A stretch of 64,000 nucleotides of DNA from Polluticaenibacter yanchengensis (GTDB taxonomy: Bacteria > Bacteroidota > Bacteroidia > Chitinophagales > Chitinophagaceae), in NCBI GenBank assembly GCA_027854065.1, contig JAQGEF010000017.1, positions 1-64,000 on the forward strand. Reading direction: 5' to 3'. The position numbers and the translations under genes were made by a program. Position 1 is the stretch's first letter. Each line of letters starts with the position of its first letter. The notes under the pieces are model-generated. The model was given only the letters and a program-made list of their open reading frames with translations, was not told where the DNA came from and did not search any database. This document shows, in pieces, positions 1 to 8,897 of this stretch.

Positions 1-421
1 TAAATATGACAATAGATTATAAGATTCCATCTTTTTTAATATAAATATACAATATCCTAAGAACACAACAGCCCTGCTCCCTGGAGGGGACAGGAAGCTT
101 TCGGTGAAATAGCTTGAGTAAAACAATTTTAATGAAATTATTCGCTGCGCTCTGAATGACGTTTGAGTAATTGGATGATTCTGGTAACTCAGTCATTTTG
201 ACGAGGTGAAATTGAAGCAACTTCAAATTTGAAGATACCGGGGAAAAATCCCCTTACTATTCCGAAGGAAATGGAGATTCTTCACTGCGTTCAGAATGAC
301 CTCGGATTCTATCTTATTCTCAAAAAACAGTTTTTGAGTATTGAATTTATAAACCCAATCCTTCCCTGGAGGGGACAGGCTGCTTCCGGTAAAATAGCAT
401 CAGTAAAACCGTTCAAATAAC
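1..421. repeat. Gene-free leader with a two-copy dispersed repeat
   Basis: I see no convincing gene here. Two related blocks lie at about 77-130 and 362-413. Both contain CCCTGGAGGGGACAGG, then GCTT(T/C)CGGT(G/A)AAATAGC and AGTAAAAC. Between them are two versions of a GC-richer phrase resembling TTCACTGCGTTCAGAATGAC, at about 139-161 and 279-300. This looks like degraded extragenic repeat material lying downstream of the flavin reductase gene. Short open frames across it have no recognisable protein character. Confidence 0.5.
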
Positions 422-1303
422 TTATACAGACAACAACACCTGCCACGCATGCTCTACCCTGTTATCTGCAAGCATCTTCCTGGCATATCTGTGTAATTCT
501 ACCTCCAGCTCATCCGGCATCAGTATATAGTATTCAATTGTCTTTTTTATATGTTCATCGTAGAACCCCGGCTCAGGTTCCGGCAATGCGGTCACATTTG
601 CCAGTTTAGCCAGGTCATTGCCTGTTAATATCGTGCTATTCCTAATGTTCTCCGGCAAACCATCAAAACCAATCCCCAGTTTCACATTCGGTTTTTCCAC
701 TTCAAATACCGCTTCTCCAAAAGCCCTGCTATAATAATTTTTACCCATCCTCGCTACCAGCTTTATCGCATGCGGATCAATGGTTTCATCTTCATTTAAG
801 ATGGCGGGATTTATATGAATTGCCAGCACTTCGCAAAGTATTAAACTACCTGCACCTGGCTTGTCTGAAGTATCTATTACCTGCACCACCTTGCATTCTA
901 TCTGTACCGGGCTTTCCGCTACACGAAAAGGCTTTACAAAATCAGATGCCAATTTGGTGAAACCCGCTTTTAAAAATTCGTCCGTACCATCCGGGTATTC
1001 ACAACTGGATAAACTGGCCTGCTCTACAATATCGCTTGTTACCACGTTAATCACCACCTCACTGTTAGCTTTTACATTCTCATACGTATGCTTGGTTGTT
1101 CCGTTTCTCATGCGCCTCAACGTAGAGAATACCAGCATTGGGGGCTGATTACCTACAATTGTAAAAAAACTGAACGGGCTTAGATTTGGTAAGCCATCAT
1201 TATCAATGGTACTGGCAAAACAAATGGGCCTTGGCGCTACTGCGCTGGTTAAATAATTATAGAACTGTAATGAATTTTCAGAAGTTGGTAATACCGTTTT
1301 CAT
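422..1303 (-). CDS. Flavin reductase family protein (FMN-binding split barrel)
   Basis: The protein of about 293 residues matches the flavin reductase-like FMN-binding fold. The N-terminal part has the characteristic run APRPICFAST followed by NLSPFSFFT and later PPMLVFS, which in this family build the FMN pocket. Family members bind FMN and either reduce it with NAD(P)H for a partner monooxygenase or act as stand-alone flavoproteins; the substrate cannot be read from the sequence. I chose the ATG at 1303 (MKTVLPTS). A longer frame exists only by using a TTG two codons upstream. No signal peptide is visible, so it should be cytoplasmic. It follows guaA on the same strand but is separated from it by a terminator and a dispersed repeat, so it is probably transcribed on its own. 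Family assignment is firm; the role is not. Confidence 0.8.
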   Translation of the reverse strand: MKTVLPTSENSLQFYNYLTSAVAPRPICFASTIDNDGLPNLSPFSFFTIVGNQPPMLVFSTLRRMRNGTTKHTYENVKANSEVVINVVTSDIVEQASLSSCEYPDGTDEFLKAGFTKLASDFVKPFRVAESPVQIECKVVQVIDTSDKPGAGSLILCEVLAIHINPAILNEDETIDPHAIKLVARMGKNYYSRAFGEAVFEVEKPNVKLGIGFDGLPENIRNSTILTGNDLAKLANVTALPEPEPGFYDEHIKKTIEYYILMPDELEVELHRYARKMLADNRVEHAWQVLLSV

Positions 1304-1372
1304 AAGCAATTAAAAATAAAATACGAATCGCAAATATGCAGATTTCTATCTTAGTAAAAAATTATTATCCAT

Positions 1373-1446
1373 TGTTCAATAGTAGCAATGCCGTACAAGG
1401 GAGTGACACAACGATGCTTAATAGCAGCACACAGACGACTCAATAA
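1373..1446. repeat. Dispersed repeat R3, copy 1 (TCAATAGTAGC...GACTCAATA)
   Basis: This copy runs from TTCAATAGTAGCA through GTGACACAACGATGCTTAATAG to GACGACTCAATAA. It is recognisably the same element as the copy at 15987-16064, with conserved ends and a conserved CAACGATG core. It lies between the guaA terminator and the flavin reductase start. Confidence 0.55.
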
Positions 1447-1447
1447 T

Positions 1448-1481
1448 AAAAAATGCATGCTCCGGGAAACATGCATTTTTT
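1448..1481 (-). terminator. Rho-independent terminator of guaA
   Basis: A perfect 12-bp stem (1448-1459 with 1470-1481, core ATGCATG) encloses a 10-nt loop and gives a T-run on the minus strand, just past the guaA stop. Confidence 0.8.
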
Positions 1482-1488
1482 ATTAGTT

Positions 1489-3027
1489 CTATTCCCACTC
1501 GATGGTGGCTGGTGGTTTACTGCTGATATCGTAAACCACGCGGTTAATTCCTTTTACATTGTTGATGATCTCATTGCTCACGTGGGCTAAGAAATCGTAT
1601 GGTAAATGTGCCCAGTCAGCAGTCATACCATCTACGCTGGTAACCGCTCTCAGGGCCACTGTAAATTCATAAGTACGCTCATCGCCCATTACACCTACGC
1701 TTTTTACAGGCAGTAAAATAGTACCTGCCTGCCATACACTGTCATACAGTTTCCAATCCTTCAAAGCCTGCGTATAAATAGCGTCTGCCTGTTGCAACAT
1801 ATTTACCTTTTCGGCATTTACCTCACCTAAAATGCGGATAGCCAAACCTGGGCCCGGGAATGGGTGGCGATACAATAAATCGTAAGGAATGCCCAACTCT
1901 AAACCCACTTTACGCACTTCGTCTTTAAACAAAAAGCGCAATGGTTCTACCAGTTCCAGTTTCATGGAATCCGGCAATCCGCCTACGTTATGGTGGCTTT
2001 TAATGGTCACGGACGGCCCGTGAACACTTACACTTTCTATCACATCCGGGTAGATCGTGCCTTGTCCCAGCATTTCTATCCCTTCCAGTAATTTAGACTC
2101 ATCATCAAATACCTCGATAAACGTATTGCCAATGGCTTTACGCTTTACTTCCGGATCTGTCTGACCGGCCAGTTTGCTATAAAAACGGTCTTTGGCATCC
2201 ACACCTTTCACATTTAAGTCCAGTTGTTTGTACACCTCTAAAACCTGCTGGTATTCGTCTTTTCTCAGAACACCGTTATCTACAAATATGCCAAACAGGT
2301 TTTTACCAATAGCACGGCTGATTAATGTAGCGGCCACTGTACTGTCCACACCGCCACTGATAGCCATGATTACTTTCCTGTCGCCAATTGTTTTCTTCAA
2401 CTGCTCCACCGTTTCCGTTACAAAGTTGGCAGGCGTCCAGTTGCCTTCGCAGCCGCACACTTTATACAAAAAATTATTGATCAGGTTTTTCCCCTGTGTA
2501 CTATGATACACTTCCGGGTGAAACTGCAAGCCGTATAGCGGGTTATCCGTACCGGTTGTATCTTTCTTAAAAGCGGCAACAGGAATACTGTTGGTCGTAG
2601 CCAATATGGTGTACCCTTCCGGTAAAGTCTTAATGCTGTCACTATGACTCATCCATACCTGCGAGCCGTTATCAACTCCGGTAAAAATCAAATCATCCTG
2701 CTGAATGTTGATATGCGCCCTGCCATACTCACGTTTATCACTTTTTTCTACACGGCCACCAAAGGTTTTAGCCGTCAGCTGCGCACCGTAACAAACGCCC
2801 AGAACCGGGTAAGTTGCATTTATTTTTGCAATATCCACCACCGGGTTATTGGCATCATTCACACTAAACGGTGAACCACTGAGAATTACACCTTTAATAT
2901 CTGCAGTATATTCGAAATCCTTATGATAAGGGATAATTTCGCAATAAACATTGGCTTCGCGAACTGCTCTGGCTATAAGCTGAGTATATTGGCTGCCAAA
3001 ATCGAGGATGAGTACTTTCTGAGTCAT
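1489..3027 (-). CDS. guaA: GMP synthase (glutamine-hydrolysing)
   Basis: GuaA converts XMP to GMP using ATP and glutamine, the last step of guanine nucleotide synthesis, in the cytoplasm. The 512-residue product has the normal family length and domain order. The class I glutamine amidotransferase domain (about 1-190) has nucleophile Cys79 in GVCYGAQ and the His170/Glu172 pair in FHPEV. The ATP-pyrophosphatase domain has the P-loop SGGVDS at 224-229. The C-terminal dimerisation domain ends in PPATIEWE. I use the ATG of [16 protein letters not shown] at 3027; a longer frame would add 19 residues with no family counterpart. A Bacteroidota promoter box lies just upstream and a strong terminator just downstream, so it appears monocistronic. 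Confidence 0.97.
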   Translation of the reverse strand: MTQKVLILDFGSQYTQLIARAVREANVYCEIIPYHKDFEYTADIKGVILSGSPFSVNDANNPVVDIAKINATYPVLGVCYGAQLTAKTFGGRVEKSDKREYGRAHINIQQDDLIFTGVDNGSQVWMSHSDSIKTLPEGYTILATTNSIPVAAFKKDTTGTDNPLYGLQFHPEVYHSTQGKNLINNFLYKVCGCEGNWTPANFVTETVEQLKKTIGDRKVIMAISGGVDSTVAATLISRAIGKNLFGIFVDNGVLRKDEYQQVLEVYKQLDLNVKGVDAKDRFYSKLAGQTDPEVKRKAIGNTFIEVFDDESKLLEGIEMLGQGTIYPDVIESVSVHGPSVTIKSHHNVGGLPDSMKLELVEPLRFLFKDEVRKVGLELGIPYDLLYRHPFPGPGLAIRILGEVNAEKVNMLQQADAIYTQALKDWKLYDSVWQAGTILLPVKSVGVMGDERTYEFTVALRAVTSVDGMTADWAHLPYDFLAHVSNEIINNVKGINRVVYDISSKPPATIEWE

Positions 3028-3036
3028 AAGATTTTG

Positions 3037-3044
3037 CAAATATA
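3037..3044 (-). promoter_or_regulatory. TAnnTTTG promoter box for guaA
   Basis: TATATTTG on the minus strand, ten bases before the guaA ATG, matches the Bacteroidota -7 consensus TAnnTTTG. The short distance implies a very short leader. Confidence 0.5.
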
Positions 3045-3151
3045 GTATCCTTTTTTCTGCTGAAAGAGGAATTTGACCAAACAAACAGATATTTCAATTT
3101 CCATAACTTATTACTAAAAAATCCTGCTTTTATAATGGTTTAAAATAAAAA

Positions 3152-3176
3152 AAGACACTGATTTATTCAATGTCTT
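3152..3176 (-). terminator. Weak terminator downstream of the beta-lactamase gene and repeat
   Basis: AAGACA (3152-3157) pairs with TGTCTT (3171-3176), and a T-rich tail follows on the minus strand. It lies beyond repeat copy A, so the repeat may be part of the 3' UTR of the beta-lactamase transcript. Confidence 0.45.
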
Positions 3177-3191
3177 CATTTATTATTTTTT

Positions 3192-3310
3192 GGGGCTGTC
3201 GGCCGCATATCATTAATCTGGCACCTGTTCCGGCTACTCCAGGCTCGCTATCGCTCGGTGCCGGGCACCGGCTCGTTCCTCGCCGCCTTGCGTATCCGGC
3301 AGCCGTTGAA
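3192..3310 (-). repeat. Dispersed repeat R1, copy A
   Basis: This GC-rich element starts with GGGGCTGTCGGC and ends in a GGCAGCCGTT motif. Its reverse complement carries the family core GGCGGCGAGGAACGAGCCGG followed by GCACCGAGCG. It lies between the beta-lactamase stop and the guaA start. Confidence 0.65.
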
Positions 3311-3356
3311 CATTATATCATTAATAAGCCGTCATTCATTTTGCCTGCCGGGTCCC

Positions 3357-4187
3357 CTATCTTTTACCTTCAAAAAAGCCCTTTTCTTTCAATATTCCAT
3401 TTAACAGATCTTTGCGTACAGCTGCCATATCTATTTTATGGTCCGGACTTTCCAGGTTCAATACAAAGAAATAGACATGTTTATTTTCCTCTATCCAGCC
3501 TACTACCCAGCCAAGTTCATTACCCTCTTTGGTTTTACCCCAACCAGTTTTATAAGCCAGCGTATAAATATCGGTTTTCTCCTGTATCATCATATCTTTC
3601 ACCATCTCCTGTACCACATTCTGAAACGGCAATTGTTTAAAATAAAGCCTTTTTACAAATCCCAATTGTTCGTCTGCTGTAATGGTCAGGGTATTATTCA
3701 ACCAGAATTCATCGATCTTATCACCAATCTTCCTGTTGCCATACTTTACCGAATCCAACCAGAACTGCATCGTATCTCTACCTATGCGCCTGGCCATTTC
3801 CTGGTAAAAAGGGACTGAAGACACTTTAAAAGCCTCCCGCATGTCCATATCCTTATTCCACTTGTACGCCGTATCGCCATTTGGCAAAGTCCTTACAACA
3901 CCATCCCACGGAACAACTACCGTATCGCTAAAAACCCTGCTGGTATTTAATGCTACCAACGAGTTGAATATTTTAAAAGTAGATGCAGGAGAATACACCG
4001 AGTCCCGGTATCTTTTCATATTATAAATGTCAAATACATTTTTTGCATTGTCCCACATTGCAAAACTACCAGTAACATGATGCGCCCGGAACTGCTTTTC
4101 TGCTACAGTATCATTATTAATATTATTGGTATTACAACTTGCTAAAAAAATCAACACTCCTATAAGAGCCAATACACGTCTCAACAT
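3357..4187 (-). CDS. Class D (OXA-type) beta-lactamase, predicted lipoprotein
   Basis: The 276-residue protein has every class D landmark. The serine nucleophile motif S69-T-F-K72 (its lysine is carboxylated in characterised enzymes) is followed by S123-S-V125, Y149-G-N151 with the family spacing to F161-W162, and K213-T-G215. The N terminus is a lipoprotein signal, LIFLASC with Cys18 as the lipidation site, so the enzyme is probably anchored in a periplasm-facing membrane rather than free. It should hydrolyse beta-lactams through an acyl-enzyme; the spectrum cannot be predicted from motifs. No insertion sequence, integron or other acquired-gene context flanks it, and its codon use looks like that of its neighbours, so it reads as a resident chromosomal enzyme. 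Distant members of the fold act as signal sensors, but the absence of a fused regulatory domain argues against that here. Confidence 0.9.
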   Translation of the reverse strand: MLRRVLALIGVLIFLASCNTNNINNDTVAEKQFRAHHVTGSFAMWDNAKNVFDIYNMKRYRDSVYSPASTFKIFNSLVALNTSRVFSDTVVVPWDGVVRTLPNGDTAYKWNKDMDMREAFKVSSVPFYQEMARRIGRDTMQFWLDSVKYGNRKIGDKIDEFWLNNTLTITADEQLGFVKRLYFKQLPFQNVVQEMVKDMMIQEKTDIYTLAYKTGWGKTKEGNELGWVVGWIEENKHVYFFVLNLESPDHKIDMAAVRKDLLNGILKEKGFFEGKR

Positions 4188-4332
4188 AAAAAAACATTTA
4201 AAAACAGCGCAAAAGTACTTTGTTAATACTGTTTTTAAATGTTTTGGCTTATAATTAATTTATATGGGCAAATATGAACGGACGAAGAAGGCCTGATTCG
4301 GGGTTTATGCCGAACAGAATATTATATGCAGA

Positions 4333-4450
4333 AGGGCTGCGGCATGCGTTGGTGGCGAGGCACGAGCCAGTGCGCCGAAGAAGCACCGGGCGTAGCGGGC
4401 CATAAGCACGCCGGACCAAGGCTCAATTTGGCTATAATGACCAGAGCCCC
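4333..4450 (+). repeat. Dispersed repeat R1, copy B
   Basis: This copy runs from GGGCTGCGGCATGCGT through GGCGAGGCACGAGCC, AGCACCGGGCGTAGCGG and AAGCACGCCGGAC to AGAGCCCC. An extra inverted repeat GATTCGGGG (4295-4303) / CCCCGAATC (4447-4455) encloses it. The AGAGCCCC end is 17 bp from the stop of the alpha-E gene. No gene lies in the 4188-4467 gap. Confidence 0.75.
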
Positions 4451-4467
4451 GAATCCTGTATTTTATG

Positions 4468-5397
4468 TTAATACCCTAATATAAGTTTATAAAAATCATC
4501 GTAATAATTCCAGATCTGTTTCCTGGCATTATTCAGCAATTCCGTTACCGTTTCGCCACAGAGTTTAGAATTATCATAAAATTCGATATTACTCTTTAAA
4601 CGTTCTACCTGCTTTACCACCGATTGCCCCTGCACACTGCTGTTTTGCAGAATAATATTCTTAGAATAGCGGTGTAACCTGGTAACGCTATAAATCAGTG
4701 AATGGTTGAAATACTTATTAAAAAGCACAAAATCTATAATCTGTGGCGTATGAGGTGTATGCTTAATGCCTTTCAGGTATTGTTCGTAACCGGTAAGCGC
4801 CAGCAGCATGGGCCTCCAGTAAACCACATTGCCCTCGTTGAGGTCATAGTTCAAATCCTTAAGGTACCATTCGGTAATATCTATTGTTAGTATGGAGCGT
4901 TCAATATACTTACCTGTATTTAAAAACTCCCATGCTTCTCCCCTTGCCATTGTGGTATCCAGTACGCCGTAATACAGAAAGAACTGGTTGTGCAGGTAAT
5001 CCAGCACTTTCATAGCCTCACCGTTCTTTAATTGCTCTATTACTGCGGGACTGTTAATATAGTGGTATAGACTATTGAGCTGTTCCCAGACTTCTTTTGA
5101 TATTTTATCCTGCGAAGCCCTGGCATTCTCTCTTGCTTTACCCAACAATACCCTTACCGAGTTGGGATTATAATTATCTGTAATAAATGTATTGAGTAAA
5201 GTGCCTATTTCAGTATCCTCACTCAGGAAACCACTATAAAAAATATCATTGGCAGCATCAAAACTTTTAGATTTTGACAGGCCCAGATCAAAGCTTAAAA
5301 TATATGAATTGCGTAAAACCCGGACCAGGCAACTGGCTCTTTCTACGTATCTGTTTAGCCATAGCATATTATCTGCTACCCTACTTAGTAATCTCAT
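4468..5397 (-). CDS. Alpha-E domain protein (DUF403 family)
   Basis: The protein of 309 residues is largely helical and belongs to the alpha-E (DUF403) family. The N terminus MRLLSRVADNMLWLNRYVERA is the family signature, and the later segments WEFLNTGKYIERS and LNEGNVVYWRPML also fit. The biochemical activity of this family is not settled. It nearly always travels with a circularly permuted ATP-grasp protein, as it does here (46 bp downstream of it on the same strand), and often with transglutaminase-like proteins, so a peptide ligation or modification pathway has been proposed. No signal peptide or membrane segment is visible. The start is the ATG at 5397, which keeps the conserved N terminus intact. 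Confidence 0.85.
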   Translation of the reverse strand: MRLLSRVADNMLWLNRYVERASCLVRVLRNSYILSFDLGLSKSKSFDAANDIFYSGFLSEDTEIGTLLNTFITDNYNPNSVRVLLGKARENARASQDKISKEVWEQLNSLYHYINSPAVIEQLKNGEAMKVLDYLHNQFFLYYGVLDTTMARGEAWEFLNTGKYIERSILTIDITEWYLKDLNYDLNEGNVVYWRPMLLALTGYEQYLKGIKHTPHTPQIIDFVLFNKYFNHSLIYSVTRLHRYSKNIILQNSSVQGQSVVKQVERLKSNIEFYDNSKLCGETVTELLNNARKQIWNYYDDFYKLILGY

Positions 5398-5443
5398 TAT
5401 ATAAGTTTAAGTGTCTAATAAAATGTATAAAACCGGTACAGGC

Positions 5444-6874
5444 TTAGTCTATTACCCAGGTATCTTTACTACCGCCACCCTGGCTGGAATTCACTACGAG
5501 GCTGCCTTCTTTTAAAGCGACCCTGGTTAAGCCTCCCGGTACTATTTTAATATCCCCGTTGGCACCACATAAAGCATAAGGCCGCAGGTCCACATGGCGT
5601 GGCTGTAATTTACCATCTATTAAACAAGGTACTGTACTGAGGGTAATTACCGGCTGGGCAATAAAACTTCTTGGAGATTTCTTTACCGCAGCTATACATT
5701 TTTCTACTTCTTCATCGGTTGCGGACGGCCCCATGAGCATTCCGTAACCACCGCTCTGGTTGGTTTCCTTCACCACCATTTTCCTGATATTCTCAAATAC
5801 ATACAACCTGTCGCCTTCATTTTCCAGCCTGTAAGTAGGCACATTTGGCAGTATCGGCTCTTCGTTTAAGTAATATCTTATCATATCTGGCACATATACA
5901 TACACCGCTTTATCATCCGCTACGCCATTTCCTACTGCATTTACCAGGCATACATTGCCTTTTTTATAGGCCTGCATAATGCCGGGTACTCCCAGCATAC
6001 TGTCGCTTCGGAATACTAAAGGATCTATAAATTCATCATCAATTCGTCTGTATATGACATCTACCTGTTCTAAACCACCGGTCGTTTTCATATAGACCAT
6101 ATCGTTTTGCACAACCAGATCACGGCCTTCTACTAACGGCACACCCATTTGCTTTGCTAAAAAGGTATGTTCGTAATAAGCGGAATTATACACGCCCGGG
6201 GTTAGTACCACCATAGTTGGCGCTTCTTTATCGGACATATCCTGCATGATCTGCTGTAAAAACAACGGGTAATGGCTTACACCGTTCACTTTATTCTGGT
6301 ATAAGGATTCGGGTAGGATTCTTTTAGTTACTTCCCTGTTTTCAAGCATATAACTAACGCCGCTTGGCGTTCTTAAGTTATCCTCCAGTATATAAAAAAC
6401 GCCATCAGCACCTCTGATCAGGTCAATGCCGGATATATGTACATACACGTCGTGCGGTACATTTACGCCAATCATCTCCTTTAAAAAATGCGGGCAGCTT
6501 TCAATTAATTCACCTGGAATAATACCATCCTTTATAATTTGCTGATCGTGATAAACATCCTTTAAGAAGCGGTTTAAAGCTGTTAATCGTTGCTTGATGC
6601 CCGCCTCTATATGTTGCCATTCTTCGCGGGTAATGATCCTGGGAATAATATCGAACGGAAAAATTCTCTCAATACCTTCATTATCACTATAAACTGTAAA
6701 AGTGATGCCATTATTCATAAAGAAATCAGATGCCTGTACATGTTTCAGTTTCAGATCTTCAATGGTCAGGTTTTCCAGGGTTGCCATTATGCGGTTATAG
6801 CGCTCCCGGACACCTTCGGCTGTAAACATTTCGTCCCATCCTGTAAGCGTTTCAATTGGGTAAACCGTTCTCAT
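5444..6874 (-). CDS. Circularly permuted ATP-grasp protein
   Basis: The 476-residue protein belongs to the circularly permuted ATP-grasp type 2 family (old names DUF404/DUF407). Recognisable blocks are GVNVPHDVYVHISGIDLIRG with LEDNLRTPSGVSYMLENR, then VYRRIDDEFIDPL, VNAVGNGVADDKAVY, KETNQSGGYGML and the C-terminal RHVDLRPYALCG. ATP-grasp enzymes join a carboxylate to an amine or thiol through an acyl-phosphate; the substrate here is unknown. It is the first gene of a two-gene operon with the alpha-E protein, the standard partnership. The upstream gap shared with the divergent DUF6089 gene must hold both promoters. Confidence 0.88.
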   Translation of the reverse strand: MRTVYPIETLTGWDEMFTAEGVRERYNRIMATLENLTIEDLKLKHVQASDFFMNNGITFTVYSDNEGIERIFPFDIIPRIITREEWQHIEAGIKQRLTALNRFLKDVYHDQQIIKDGIIPGELIESCPHFLKEMIGVNVPHDVYVHISGIDLIRGADGVFYILEDNLRTPSGVSYMLENREVTKRILPESLYQNKVNGVSHYPLFLQQIMQDMSDKEAPTMVVLTPGVYNSAYYEHTFLAKQMGVPLVEGRDLVVQNDMVYMKTTGGLEQVDVIYRRIDDEFIDPLVFRSDSMLGVPGIMQAYKKGNVCLVNAVGNGVADDKAVYVYVPDMIRYYLNEEPILPNVPTYRLENEGDRLYVFENIRKMVVKETNQSGGYGMLMGPSATDEEVEKCIAAVKKSPRSFIAQPVITLSTVPCLIDGKLQPRHVDLRPYALCGANGDIKIVPGGLTRVALKEGSLVVNSSQGGGSKDTWVID

Positions 6875-7232
6875 ATTCTTTAAGTTTATATTTCAGTTGT
6901 TCAGTCAGGTTTCATTCAATATTACATTAAATAAATAATACAATTATTAAAAACTATACGATTATTACAAAATTTATCTAAAAAATTATAAATAATTTTG
7001 TAATTTATACATTTGATACGAAATATTGAAAAAATAATAAATTTTATTACATATATTTATTTACATAATTTATATTTTAGAATTTCTACACTACTATTTA
7101 TACAGCAAATCCCAAGCAAGCGCGGGCTGGTTAAAAGGTTGCTTAAAACTGAATTTAAAGCAAAATGTCTTTACAGAACAATTTCCATAAATATTTTACG
7201 TTATTAAATATAAACCTTTTTACTTTGCATTT
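6875..7232. other. AT-rich divergent promoter region
   Basis: This 358-bp, very AT-rich gap lies between two divergently transcribed genes. Nothing coding is convincing. A TACTTTG box at about 7221-7227 precedes the DUF6089 start and may be its promoter. I see no clear operator or repeat. Confidence 0.4.
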
Positions 7233-8087
7233 ATGTTAAAGAAATTATTTTTTGTTTGCATAACAAGTATTTGCGCAGTTACATCGGTAAGTGCACAAAT
7301 TAATTATTCTACTGTTTTAAACGGAGAGTTCGGTATCGGCGTTGGTGCTGCGCATTATTTTGGAGATTTGAACAACACCATGACGGTTGACAGACCGAAA
7401 ATGGCTGCTAGCATATTTTTCAGAAAAAACTTTGGTAACTATATCGCTTTAAGAGCGGAAGGTACGTTCGCTCAATTGGGTTACTCCGACATTCACAGTA
7501 AAAATGAATTTCAACAAATCAGGAACCTAAGCTTTAATGCTAATATTTTTGAATTTAGCGTTGCCGGAGATTTCAACTTCTTCAGATTTATACCGGGCAC
7601 TAAAGATTATAATTTCACCCCTTATGTCACTTTAGGACTTGGAGCTATGAGCTACAATCCATATGCATACCTTAATAATGAAAAATACTTTTTAAGAGAT
7701 TTAGGTACCGAAGGCCAAAACTCAGATTTGTACCCGGACAGAAAACCATATGGTAGCATGGCAATGACCATTCCATTTGGTGTAGGTATTAAATACAATG
7801 TTACGCCGGGAATGAATGTATTTTTCGAACTGAAACACCGCTTTACCAGCACAGATTACCTGGATGACGTAAGCCTTACCTATGCGGGTGAAGATGCTTT
7901 TCCATTATTACCAAACGGCGAGTTCTCTCCTGCATTCTTATTACAGGACAGAAGCTATGAAGTAAAAGGGGCGAATGTTGGCGTTGCAGGTATGCAAAGG
8001 GGTATCAGCAAAGCAAAAGACATGTTTATTACTGCGCAAATTGGTGTGACGTTTAATATTACAAGTTACAGATGTCCTACACCTTAA
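7233..8087 (+). CDS. DUF6089 family outer-membrane beta-barrel protein
   Basis: The protein of 284 residues has a Sec signal peptide (MLKKLFFVCITSICAVTSVSA, cleavage probably before QINYS). The rest alternates hydrophobic and polar residues and is rich in Gly and aromatics, including GIGVGAAHYFGDL, PYVTLGLGAM, FGVGIKYNV, VFFELKHRFT and ITAQIGVTFN. This is typical of an outer-membrane barrel of the DUF6089 type common in Bacteroidota. No function is established for the family. A terminator-like hairpin follows, so it is probably monocistronic. The ATG at 7233 is chosen because it begins the signal peptide. Confidence 0.8.
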   Translation: MLKKLFFVCITSICAVTSVSAQINYSTVLNGEFGIGVGAAHYFGDLNNTMTVDRPKMAASIFFRKNFGNYIALRAEGTFAQLGYSDIHSKNEFQQIRNLSFNANIFEFSVAGDFNFFRFIPGTKDYNFTPYVTLGLGAMSYNPYAYLNNEKYFLRDLGTEGQNSDLYPDRKPYGSMAMTIPFGVGIKYNVTPGMNVFFELKHRFTSTDYLDDVSLTYAGEDAFPLLPNGEFSPAFLLQDRSYEVKGANVGVAGMQRGISKAKDMFITAQIGVTFNITSYRCPTP

Positions 8088-8114
8088 TTAATAAATACAT
8101 AAAATTATATAGAA

Positions 8115-8138
8115 AGCAGTCTGAGATTTCAGGCTGTT
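8115..8138 (+). terminator. Terminator of the DUF6089 gene
   Basis: A 10-bp stem with two G.U pairs (8115-8124 with 8129-8138) is followed by a T-rich run. Confidence 0.6.
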
Positions 8139-8151
8139 TTTGTTTTAGAAT

Positions 8152-8499
8152 ATGCATATAAAACTCATTGTATTAAGAACCGGTAATCCTAAAGTATTAG
8201 CAGATTTTTATTCCCTGCTTGGCTTTGTATTTGACTATCATCAACACGGCAATGGTCCGTTTCATTATGCAGCACCAGTTGGTGCTGCGATACTAGAAAT
8301 ATACCCGCTTACAAAATCTCAAACGGAAGCGGACAAGCACTTGCGATTAGGATTTTCTATTGATGACTTTGATAGCAAGATGGAAGCATTAAATAATCTC
8401 AACATCCCCTTTCTAATGCAACCAACAGCAACAGCGTTTGGTATGATGGCCATTGTTTCCGACCCCGATAACAGGAAGGTAGAATTATACAAGTCTTAA
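8152..8499 (+). CDS. VOC superfamily (glyoxalase/bleomycin resistance-like) protein
   Basis: This small single-module VOC protein of 115 residues has the usual betaalphabetabetabeta pattern. It opens with MHIKLIVLRTGNPKVLADFYSLLG, has an internal AAILEIYPL strand, and ends with MAIVSDPDNRKVELYKS, where the Glu in VELY is the typical metal ligand. Family members include dioxygenases, isomerases and antibiotic-binding proteins, so the substrate is unknown. No signal peptide is present. It follows the DUF6089 terminator by a few bases and probably has its own weak promoter. It is the last plus-strand gene before the retron island. Confidence 0.75.
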   Translation: MHIKLIVLRTGNPKVLADFYSLLGFVFDYHQHGNGPFHYAAPVGAAILEIYPLTKSQTEADKHLRLGFSIDDFDSKMEALNNLNIPFLMQPTATAFGMMAIVSDPDNRKVELYKS

Positions 8500-8897
8500 A
8501 ATGACGAGTACCTTTGCGATGTTTTTATTTGTCGATCAGCGCGTATAGTGTTTGCATATTATTGAATCAATAATGTTCAAGTTATAATGAATGAATATTT
8601 TCCGCAGATATCGCAGATTATCATAACAACCGCTGATTGGCGCTGATTACTTGCAATATACCCGCGACAATCCGTATATCCTTTCATATTCACAAATTCC
8701 TGGGATGGCATCCCAAGAATTACAACTCATAGAATTAATAGTGATTTAGGTATTTTTGTGAGTAAATACCAACTGGAACTACCAGATAAAGCAGAATTAG
8801 AAGCATTCATTAATAATGAACTGAAAGGATTTTAACTTTAAAATCAATATGCATTGAATCATATAGTCATTCATCCAATATAAATTTCACCAATATT
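8500..8897. other. Gene-free edge of the retron island with a gene remnant
   Basis: At 8600-8648 is a diverged copy of the CAATCAGCGG repeat (R4). From about 8700 to 8835 the plus strand reads an open stretch without a start. It encodes a plausible C-terminal tail (WDGIPRITTHRINSDLG, then SKYQLELPDKAELEAFINNE) ending in a stop, which looks like the last piece of a deleted gene. I cannot name its family with confidence. Confidence 0.35.

Noticed and set aside
3170..3640. Long plus-strand open frame over repeat R1 copy A and the beta-lactamase end
   Set aside because: It is antisense to a clear beta-lactamase gene and partly repeat; composition is not protein-like.
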